In this document: one piece after another, positions 1 to 4,368 of the stretch | Numbering within the stretch: the stretch's first letter is position 1 | Layout: each line of letters opens with the position of its first letter | From: Solirubrobacterales bacterium | Lineage (GTDB): Bacteria > Actinomycetota > Thermoleophilia > Solirubrobacterales > Solirubrobacteraceae | Assembly (NCBI GenBank): GCA_003157595.1 | Contig: PMKB01000324.1 | Location: 1 to 6,705 of the forward strand | DNA length: 6,705 bases | Reading direction: 5' to 3' | Notes under the pieces: model-generated | The model's database searches: none | Told to the model about the DNA's origin: nothing | What the model saw: only the letters and a program-made list of their open reading frames with translations | Made by a program: the position numbers and the translations under genes

Positions 1-171
1 GTTGCACGGCATCGTCTCGATCCACGTCGAGGCGACGCCCACGATCGGCTTGGCCAGCGCCTCGTCGTCGTACCCGATGCCCTTGAGGTAGGCACGCGCG
101 GCAGCCCGCTCCGGCCCGTCGGTGAGCTGGCGACTGCGGTGCTTGAGGTCGAATCCGTTTGCGGAACTCAC
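1..171 (-). CDS. ilvD: Dihydroxy-acid dehydratase, N-terminal 57 codons (runs off left edge)
   Basis: IlvD dehydrates 2,3-dihydroxy acids to 2-keto acids in cytoplasmic isoleucine, valine and pantothenate synthesis, using an iron-sulfur cluster. Only the N-terminus is visible. It shows [20 protein letters not shown] (residues 9-28), then [10 protein letters not shown] (41-50), and ends ETMPCN. These are the hallmark opening motifs of the IlvD/Edd family, and Cys56 in PCN is the first expected cluster ligand. The start is GTG at 171-169. Its TG plus the next A form the stop of the upstream gene (GTGA overlap), so translation is probably coupled; no Shine-Dalgarno sequence is visible ahead of it. 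The reading frame is intact to the window edge. Family assignment is very likely; the choice between IlvD and the sugar-acid dehydratase Edd rests on the N-terminal motifs only. Confidence 0.93.
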   Translation of the reverse strand, partial: MSSANGFDLKHRSRQLTDGPERAAARAYLKGIGYDDEALAKPIVGVASTWIETMPCN

Positions 172-779
172 GGGGCGCGAAGACTACCGGCGTCACGCCG
201 GCGCTGGCGGTCGCGCTCCCAGCGCGAGAGCGCGGCGATGTCCGAGCGCACCGCGTCCGGGTCGAGCTGGCGTCCCGCGAGGTGGAGGTTCGCGTTCTCG
301 ATCAGCCTTCGTTCGTCGGCTGTCAGCGCCATCCACTTCGCGAGCACGTCATCGGAAGGCGGAAGCCGGACGCTGCCGTAGGGACGTTCCTGGTCGGGGA
401 AGTCGACGCAGTACTCGCTGAGCAGACGCGAGCTGCGGGGAACGTAGGCGACGATCGGCTTGTGCGGGTAGATCAGATAGGCATACGGAGCGACGCCGTG
501 GCCCGCTCCGGTCCCCGACCCGTCGCTCCCCCACACGCGCAGGAAGCCGAGGTCGCGATACATCTCCCAGTCGTCCTCGTCGACGCACGAGCGCAGCAGC
601 TCACGTGCCCGGTGCTCGGCACGCCGCTCGCGTCCAGGGTCATAGGCCGCAACATCCTCCCCCCAACCGGATGCCAGACGGCCACGCCACTGCGCGAGCG
701 CCGGCTTCAGCGCAGGGGACATTACGTCCCAGGCGAGCACGGCCGCGACGACCGCGCAGACGCCGAGGGCAGCCAGCAC
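168..779 (-). CDS. Membrane-anchored protein of unknown function upstream of ilvD
   Basis: I do not recognise this 203-residue protein. A hydrophobic stretch at residues 1-17 ([17 protein letters not shown] from the GTG start) looks like an uncleaved signal anchor, since no clear AXA cleavage site follows. The rest is soluble, rich in Arg, Asp, Glu and aromatic residues. It includes [15 protein letters not shown] (70-84), the tyrosine-rich stretch [18 protein letters not shown] (97-114) and a charged, probably helical C-terminus (about 150-200). Cys65 and Cys124 could pair if the domain is outside the membrane. The GTG start at 779-777 is the only one after an in-frame TGA (791-789) that ends the preceding small gene. 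The gene overlaps ilvD by 4 nt, so the three genes are probably one operon. GC3 is high throughout, so it is very likely a real gene. A link to branched-chain amino acid synthesis is suggested only by position. Confidence 0.85.
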   Translation of the reverse strand: MLAALGVCAVVAAVLAWDVMSPALKPALAQWRGRLASGWGEDVAAYDPGRERRAEHRARELLRSCVDEDDWEMYRDLGFLRVWGSDGSGTGAGHGVAPYAYLIYPHKPIVAYVPRSSRLLSEYCVDFPDQERPYGSVRLPPSDDVLAKWMALTADERRLIENANLHLAGRQLDPDAVRSDIAALSRWERDRQRRRDAGSLRAP

Positions 780-788
780 GACGGCGCC

Positions 789-1037
789 TCAGCGGCCACC
801 CGCGGCCCGCGGGAAGAAGATCACGCGCTCGGCGTCGCGGGGAATCTCGCCGAAGTCGCGCACGAGCTCGGCCTGGCGTCGGCCGTCGGGCGCGACCACC
901 GGCACTGCCGCCCACATCCCCTGGTCGAGCTGCTCGCGAAAGGCCTTGATCAGCTCAAGCTCCTGCTCGGCCACCTCCACATCGCCCTCGGCGATGAGCA
1001 CCTCTCCATGCCCGGGTTTCATCCGGAGCAGCCGCAT
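789..1037 (-). CDS. Small 82-residue protein, possible ubiquitin-like (MoaD/ThiS-type) fold
   Basis: This is a small protein with no assignment I can make from a clear family signature. Visible layout: a likely beta hairpin (residues 2-17, RLLRMKPGHGEVLIAEG), a long amphipathic helix (about 20-38), a strand (MWAAVPVV, 41-48), a basic turn, a strand (QAELVRDFGEI) and a terminal strand leading to ERVIFFPRAAGGR. The order hairpin, helix, strands fits a beta-grasp fold, and the ending resembles the FFPPVAGG-type tail of MoaD. One Arg follows the two glycines, so a free Gly-Gly would need trimming. Start ATG at 1037-1035 has no Shine-Dalgarno sequence, but a good -35/-10 pair places transcription at or next to the ATG. 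It heads a unit with the membrane protein and ilvD. The gene call is solid; the fold is inference. Confidence 0.82.
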   Translation of the reverse strand: MRLLRMKPGHGEVLIAEGDVEVAEQELELIKAFREQLDQGMWAAVPVVAPDGRRQAELVRDFGEIPRDAERVIFFPRAAGGR

Positions 1038-1072
1038 CGGGCGATTATCGCAAACACCGCAACCTCCGCCAA
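1038..1072 (-). promoter_or_regulatory. Candidate leaderless promoter of the 82-residue gene and ilvD unit
   Basis: On the minus strand, TTGGCG (1072-1067) matches the -35 consensus at 4 of 6 positions. A 17-nt spacer follows, then GATAAT (1049-1044), 5 of 6 to TATAAT. Six nt later comes the ATG at 1037. This spacing places the transcription start at or beside the A of the ATG, the layout typical of leaderless actinobacterial genes, and explains the lack of a Shine-Dalgarno sequence. The -35 lies in the first of two near-tandem AGGTTG copies. This is the best-formed sigma70-type promoter in the window. Confidence 0.6.
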
Positions 1073-1094
1073 CCTGGAGCCGTCGAAGGCGGCC

Positions 1095-1649
1095 TCACGA
1101 GGCCGCGGACCGACCGCTGCGCGGCTGGCGTACGCCGGCGCGAGCGCTCAGCAGCGCCGCGGCGTCTGCGAGGCTGCGCAGGCCGACGACCGGCAGCGCG
1201 CCGGGGGCACGCGCCTCTCGCAGGTCCGCGTGCGCGACGACCAATCCCGCGAGGCCTGCCGCTCCGGCGGCCTCGGCGACGAGCGCCACCGACGGGCAGG
1301 GACGCAGGTCGCCGCCCAGGCCAAGCTCGGCGAACAGGCCGATCCGGACGAGCCGGGCCGGATCGATCTGCTCCTGCACAGCCAAGAGGCAGCACGCCAG
1401 CACGAGGTCGAATGCGGGCCCGCTCTTGGGCGCCGCTGCCGGGGCGAGGTTTGCGGTGAGGCGTTTGCGCGGAAAGCCATAGCCGCTGTTGAGCACCGCC
1501 GCCTGCACGCGCTCGCGCGCATCGCGTGCGGCGCCGCCTGCGAGGCCGATCACGGAAAAGCCAGGCAACCCTCCGCGCGCGTCGAGCTCGACGCGAACGT
1601 GACCGGCGATGCCGCGATTGACCGCGAAGCCGTGGGCTTGGACGAGCAT
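1095..1649 (-). CDS. ComM/YifB-type N-terminal ChlI (Lon-like) domain, no AAA+ module
   Basis: This 184-residue protein matches the N-terminal domain of the YifB/ComM Mg-chelatase-like family. Seen in order: GLPGFSVIGLAGGAARDARE (27-46), RVQAAVLNSGYGFPRKRLTA (47-66), NLAPAAAPKSGPAFDL (67-82), then the IGLFAELGLGGDLRPCPSVA region. These are the family's S5/Lon-protease-fold signatures. Full-length members are about 500 residues, with an AAA+ ATPase following; ComM is a helicase that drives branch migration in natural transformation. Here the frame ends in an ordinary TGA right after the first domain, with an Arg/Ser-rich tail. The 57 nt before the next gene contain no Walker motif. It is therefore either a stand-alone domain or a remnant whose ATPase is lost. 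ATG start at 1649; a TGTGAT hexamer lies 6 nt upstream. In many genomes comM follows rnhB and yraN, which supports the family call. Confidence 0.88.
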   Translation of the reverse strand: MLVQAHGFAVNRGIAGHVRVELDARGGLPGFSVIGLAGGAARDARERVQAAVLNSGYGFPRKRLTANLAPAAAPKSGPAFDLVLACCLLAVQEQIDPARLVRIGLFAELGLGGDLRPCPSVALVAEAAGAAGLAGLVVAHADLREARAPGALPVVGLRSLADAAALLSARAGVRQPRSGRSAAS

Positions 1650-1783
1650 CCTGCGATCACAGCAGGTGATGGCGTAGGAACTGACCGATCGAAGGCGGCG
1701 CAGCTCCGGCGCTTCGCGTTTCCGTCTCGATTACGTCGCACTTCTTCATGAAGCGAAGGGGCCCGTGCGGTTAGCGTCGCGGA
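1650..1783. other. Divergent intergenic region between comM-like gene and yraN
   Basis: This 134-nt spacer is the only divergent promoter region in the window. It holds a perfect 10-bp palindrome, CTTCATGAAG (1744-1753), flanked by CTTCGC (1722-1727) and GCGAAG (1753-1758). Hexamers resembling -10 boxes lie exactly 6 nt before each start: TGTGAT (1661-1656, minus) before the comM-like ATG, and TAGCGT (1772-1777, plus) before the yraN GTG. No convincing -35 box is visible for either. A repressor-type operator at the palindrome is possible but unproven. Confidence 0.4.
1772..1777 (+). promoter_or_regulatory. Candidate -10 box (TANNNT) for leaderless yraN
   Basis: TAGCGT fits the TANNNT -10 pattern and sits 6 nt before the yraN GTG at 1784, the spacing expected of a leaderless transcript. 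There is no Shine-Dalgarno sequence and no good -35 box. The TAG in this hexamer is also the in-frame stop that limits the yraN start to this GTG. Confidence 0.3.
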
Positions 1784-2152
1784 GTGGCAGAAACTGCGAG
1801 ACAGATCCTCGGCCGTCTCGGCGAGCGGCTCGCCCTCGAGCACTACGAACGGCTCGGCTTCCGGCTGCTCGAGCGCAACTGCCGCACTCGCGCCGGGGAG
1901 ATCGACCTGGTCGTCTGCGACGGCGTGACGACCGTGTTCGCCGAGGTCAAGACGCGCCATGACGGCGGTCTGGACCCGCTGGTCTCGATTACCGCGGTCA
2001 AACGCCGCCGCATGCGGTCGCTGGCGGCGGCGTGGCTCGTCGAGCATCCGGCGCGGCCGTATACCCCGGCGCTGCGAATCGATGCCGTGGCGGTGCTCGT
2101 CGACGGCCGCGGCGTGCTGGTCTCACTGGAACAGGTCGAGGACGTTGCGTGA
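1784..2152 (+). CDS. yraN: YraN / UPF0102 family predicted nuclease-fold protein
   Basis: A 122-residue protein with the complete UPF0102 signature: LGRLGERLALEHYERLGFRL (9-28), RNCRTRAGEIDLVVCDG (31-47), VFAEVKTR (51-58), and a basic ITAVKRRRM helix (69-77) with an LRIDAV strand near the end. The GEIDL and EVK elements (Glu39, Asp41, Glu54, Lys56) form the PD-(D/E)XK-type active site expected of the family. Its exact substrate is not settled. Length is normal (about 110-130). The GTG at 1784 is the first start after an in-frame TAG at 1772. It is the only gene here on the plus strand, convergent with rnhB (23 nt between stops) and divergent from the comM-like gene, although yraN usually runs with these neighbours. 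That suggests a local inversion. Confidence 0.93.
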   Translation: MAETARQILGRLGERLALEHYERLGFRLLERNCRTRAGEIDLVVCDGVTTVFAEVKTRHDGGLDPLVSITAVKRRRMRSLAAAWLVEHPARPYTPALRIDAVAVLVDGRGVLVSLEQVEDVA

Positions 2153-2156
2153 GACG

Positions 2157-2176
2157 GCGCTCCGCGGAAACAGCGC
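2157..2176. terminator. Short stem between convergent yraN and rnhB stops (weak terminator candidate)
   Basis: GCGCT (2157-2161) and AGCGC (2172-2176) can pair around a 10-nt loop in the 23-nt gap between the two converging genes; the right arm touches the rnhB stop. No T-tract follows on either strand, so intrinsic termination would be weak. It is the only stem I see in the gap. Confidence 0.25.
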
Positions 2177-2766
2177 TACAGCGCGAGCTGCTCGTACGCG
2201 CTGGACTGAAACGACAGTCGGTGCAGCGGCGAGACGCCCTGGCGCGCGATCGCGGCGCGGTGCTCGGGCGTCGAGTAGCCGACGTGGGTCGCGAACTGCC
2301 AGCCGGGGTGGCGCTCATCGGCGCGGCACATGAAGCGGTCGCGGGTGACCTTCGCGACGATCGACGCCGCGGCGATCGCCGCGCTGGTCGCGTCGCCATT
2401 GACGATCGCGCGCTGCTCGAAGCTGAACTCGGGAACCGCGAAGCCGTCGATCAGGCACAGCGCACCGGGCCGCGCCACGGAGTTCAGCGCGTCGCGGAGG
2501 GCTTCGAGGTTCATCACGTGCAGACCACGCCCGTCGATGCTGCGCACCGACCGCGACACCACGACGACCCGCCGGGCGCAGGCGAGCACCCGCGGGTAGA
2601 GCTCCTCACGGGCCGCGTGGTCGTGCTGCTTGGAGTCGTTGAGGGCGCTCAGCGAGCGCATCTCGCGGGTGGTCAGCGACGCGTAGTCGAACAGCACCGC
2701 GGCGGCCACGAGCGGGCCGGCCAGGCAACCGCGTCCGGCCTCGTCGGCGCCGGCCACGAGCCGCAC
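2176..2766 (-). CDS. rnhB: Ribonuclease HII (5' end uncertain)
   Basis: RNase HII cleaves the RNA strand of RNA-DNA hybrids and removes misincorporated ribonucleotides from DNA. From the GTG at 2766 the protein has 196 residues, with VAGADEAGRGCLAGPLVAAA (4-23), LNDSK (42-46), CLIDGF (104-109), NGDATSAAIAAASIVAKVTR (123-142) and HVGYSTPEH. The four metal-binding acids are Asp8, Glu9, Asp107 and Asp125, with the same 18-residue gap between the last two as in E. coli. Asn123 stands where KGD is usual. The catalytic core is complete. GTG 2766 starts the protein right at the first strand. The same frame extends upstream as HRLFAFDRALGVR, which looks like genuine protein, but no ATG, GTG or TTG precedes it before an implausible GTG at 3021 deep inside lepB. 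CTG 2793 or a frameshift near 2800 are alternatives. Confidence 0.93.
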   Translation of the reverse strand: MRLVAGADEAGRGCLAGPLVAAAVLFDYASLTTREMRSLSALNDSKQHDHAAREELYPRVLACARRVVVVSRSVRSIDGRGLHVMNLEALRDALNSVARPGALCLIDGFAVPEFSFEQRAIVNGDATSAAIAAASIVAKVTRDRFMCRADERHPGWQFATHVGYSTPEHRAAIARQGVSPLHRLSFQSSAYEQLAL

Positions 2767-2914
2767 GCCGAGGGCGCGATCGAAGGCGAACAGGCGGTGC
2801 CCGCTCGTGCGCCGCCGCGCGGAACGGCGAGCTCTGGCGCTCGACGAACGCGAGCCGTTCGGGCGGGCGGGAGCGCTCGATGACCCCGCAGCGCCAGGCG
2901 GCGGTGCGCCGGCG
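2767..2914 (-). other. Coding-like spacer between lepB stop and rnhB, with phase change
   Basis: After the lepB TAG (2917-2915) the lepB frame stays open with almost every third base G or C for about 38 codons, including IERSRPPERLAFVERQSS and ending FRAAAHER near 2800. It contains no ATG, GTG or TTG. From about 2800 the good periodicity moves to the rnhB frame (HRLFAFDRALGVR). Removing one G from the GGG run around 2800 would join the two into one continuous protein ahead of RNase HII. This may be a frameshifted or oddly started rnhB 5' end, or a chance effect of high GC. Confidence 0.45.
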
Positions 2915-3532
2915 CTAGAGGAAGCCGATCCGGTCGGGCGGCCAGTAGGTGAAGAACGCCTCTCCGATGATCCAGCTTCGCGGGACGGGTCCCCAGAACC
3001 GGCTGTCGTCGGAGAAGTCACGATTGTCGCCCATCATGAAGTAGTAACCGGCTGGAATCGTGATCGGCGTCGGGTAGTTGCAGTCCTGGTTGGACGGGGT
3101 GCAGCCGGCGAGCAGCGCGAACTTGTCGTTCTCCCGTTTGCCGTTGAGGTAGACGTGACCGTTGACGATCTTGATCCTGTCACCCGGACCGCCGACGACG
3201 CGCTTGATGTAGTTCTGCGTCGACTCCTGCGCGGTCGGGCGGTCGCACGCCTGGCCGGGCTTCTCGTGCGTGTCGCCGCAAACCTGGTCGGTGGCACCGG
3301 CCGGCGGGTGGAACACGACGATGTCGCCGACCGACGGCGCAAAGAAGTCATTGCCGATGCGGTCCACGAGCACGCGCTGGCCGATCGCGAGGGTTGGCTC
3401 CATCGATCCGCTCGGGATCCGGTAGGGCTTGACCACGAACGCTTGGAGGCCGAACGCGAGCGCCAGGGCGATGACGACGATCAGGACGAACTCGACGGCC
3501 TGGCTGCCGCGCGCGAGTCGCCGAAGGCTCAC
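2915..3532 (-). CDS. lepB: Signal peptidase I
   Basis: Type I signal peptidase removes signal peptides from exported preproteins at the outer face of the membrane. The 205 residues hold one N-terminal membrane segment (about 14-32, [19 protein letters not shown]). Box B follows, IPSGSMEPT (39-47), with nucleophile Ser43, then [11 protein letters not shown] (108-118) with general base Lys110, and [16 protein letters not shown] (168-183). All catalytic boxes are intact. The extracellular part carries two close cysteine pairs, Cys85/Cys96 and Cys144/Cys151, that could form disulfides. The start is GTG at 3532, overlapping the rplS stop by 4 nt (GTGA), so translation is likely coupled to L19. It ends PPDRIGFL with TAG. 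Together with ffh at the other end of the cluster, it brackets the ribosomal genes with secretion functions. Length fits a short actinobacterial SPase with a single anchor. Confidence 0.97.
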   Translation of the reverse strand: MSLRRLARGSQAVEFVLIVVIALALAFGLQAFVVKPYRIPSGSMEPTLAIGQRVLVDRIGNDFFAPSVGDIVVFHPPAGATDQVCGDTHEKPGQACDRPTAQESTQNYIKRVVGGPGDRIKIVNGHVYLNGKRENDKFALLAGCTPSNQDCNYPTPITIPAGYYFMMGDNRDFSDDSRFWGPVPRSWIIGEAFFTYWPPDRIGFL

Positions 3533-4260
3533 GCCGGCTCGTCGGGCACGCCGGCCACCGGCTCCGCCGGATCGCCGTCCTCGCTCGACTCCGCAGCGGC
3601 TTCCTCGCCCGACTCGTCCAAGCCCCCGTGCGGCTCCTGCGCCGCGACCGCTTCGCCCTCAGGCTCCGCGGCTTCCGGCCCCTCGGGCGCCACCGACTCG
3701 CCCTCCGGTCCCTCGGCCGCCACCGACTCGCCCTCCGGCTCCGCGACTTCCGGCCCCTCGGGCGCCACCGCCTCGGCATCCGGCTCCTCGACGACCGCTG
3801 CTTGCGCGTCCGGGGCCTCGAGCTCCGAGTCCGCCGCGTCCACAGTCTCATCCTGGCGCGGCTCGGCGTCCGCGGGAGCGTGGAGCAAACCGGGCTCGAC
3901 CAACTCCTCCGGTCCGACGTAGCCGCGCTCGCGCACCCGCGCCGACTTGCCAACGCGGTCGCGGAGGTAATACAGCTTGGCGCGCCGCACGTCGCCGCGC
4001 GCGGCTACCTCAATCCGCTCGATCTTCGGCGAATGCAACGGGAATGTGCGCTCGACGCCGACGCCAAAGGACTGCTTGCGCACGGTGAACGTCTCGCGCA
4101 CGCCCTGGCCCTGGCGCTTGATCGCGACTCCCTCGAAGACCTGGGTACGCCGGCGGGTGCCCTCGATGACGATGAAATGCACGCGCAGCCGGTCACCGGC
4201 CCTGAACTCGGGTACCCGGCGCAGCTGGGCGCGCTCGATGGTGTCGATGACGGTGCTCAT
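3529..4260 (-). CDS. rplS: Ribosomal protein L19 with a long acidic C-terminal extension
   Basis: L19 is a 50S protein at the subunit interface. Residues 1-114 are a normal L19: [20 protein letters not shown] (7-26), [20 protein letters not shown] (35-54), [20 protein letters not shown] (55-74), [12 protein letters not shown], then [20 protein letters not shown] (92-111). Typical L19 ends about here (about 115 residues). This one continues with about 126 residues that contain 41 Asp or Glu, no Lys and a single Arg, rich in Ala, Pro, Gly and Val, and probably disordered. Residues 164-213 are two 25-residue repeats. The tail keeps high GC3 in the L19 frame and its TGA overlaps the lepB GTG, so it is very likely translated. 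ATG start at 4260 with no Shine-Dalgarno sequence; a TAGGAT hexamer lies about 45 nt upstream. Confidence 0.95.
   Translation of the reverse strand: MSTVIDTIERAQLRRVPEFRAGDRLRVHFIVIEGTRRRTQVFEGVAIKRQGQGVRETFTVRKQSFGVGVERTFPLHSPKIERIEVAARGDVRRAKLYYLRDRVGKSARVRERGYVGPEELVEPGLLHAPADAEPRQDETVDAADSELEAPDAQAAVVEEPDAEAVAPEGPEVAEPEGESVAAEGPEGESVAPEGPEAAEPEGEAVAAQEPHGGLDESGEEAAAESSEDGDPAEPVAGVPDEPA
3622..3771 (-). repeat. Two 75-nt coding tandem repeats in the L19 tail
   Basis: Codons 164-188 and 189-213 of rplS encode two diverged copies of a 25-residue unit, each made of a 15-residue part ([15 protein letters not shown], then [15 protein letters not shown]) and a 10-residue part ([10 protein letters not shown], then [10 protein letters not shown]). 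The DNA copies are closely similar over the first part and diverge at the end of the second copy. Such a repeat can change copy number by slippage or recombination. Confidence 0.85.
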
Positions 4261-4305
4261 GGCAGAGAGAACGCGCGCACAACGAGGACGCCGGCGCGCC
4301 CCGGG

Positions 4306-4311
4306 ATCCTA
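4306..4311 (-). promoter_or_regulatory. Candidate -10 box upstream of rplS
   Basis: TAGGAT on the minus strand matches TATAAT at 4 of 6 positions (TANNAT) and lies 45 nt before the L19 ATG, in a 108-nt gap that breaks the otherwise tightly packed operon. No -35 match is visible at normal spacing. An internal promoter for rplS-lepB is plausible but weakly supported. Confidence 0.25.
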
Positions 4312-4315
4312 GCGC

Positions 4316-4343
4316 GCTCGCCCCCCGCTCGCCCCCCGCTCGC
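4316..4343. repeat. 11-nt tandem repeat in the trmD-rplS spacer
   Basis: On the plus strand GCTCGCCCCCC occurs twice in tandem (4316-4326, 4327-4337), followed by a partial third copy GCTCGC (4338-4343). On the transcribed minus strand this is a G-rich run with two G6 tracts. It lies upstream of the TAGGAT hexamer, where a -35 box would be expected. Confidence 0.8.
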
Positions 4344-4354
4344 GCTCACCGCGC

Positions 4355-4368
4355 GCGGGAGCGCCCGC
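4355..4368 (-). terminator. Hairpin directly after the trmD stop (weak terminator candidate)
   Basis: The minus strand reads GCGGG-CGCT-CCCGC immediately after the trmD TGA: a perfect 5-bp GC stem with a 4-nt loop. A G-rich stretch follows rather than a T-tract, so full intrinsic termination is unlikely. It could pause polymerase or protect the trmD transcript end, letting rplS be expressed at a different level. Confidence 0.3.

Noticed and set aside
159..1751. A 530-codon open frame on the plus strand across the ilvD, unknown and comM-like region
   Set aside because: It is antisense to three minus-strand genes with recognisable motifs and better codon periodicity; its translation is Arg/Ala-rich low-similarity sequence. 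Long antisense frames are expected at this GC content.
2767..3021. RNase HII starting at GTG 3021
   Set aside because: It would overlap lepB by 107 nt through its conserved GDNRD region, and the added residues are Ser/Arg/Pro-rich with poor periodicity.
4293..4309. A run of overlapping palindromes, GGCGCGCCCCGGGATCC, looking like a cloning polylinker
   Set aside because: It lies in a natural, syntenic spacer between trmD and rplS with no vector sequence around; such palindromes arise easily in GC-rich DNA.
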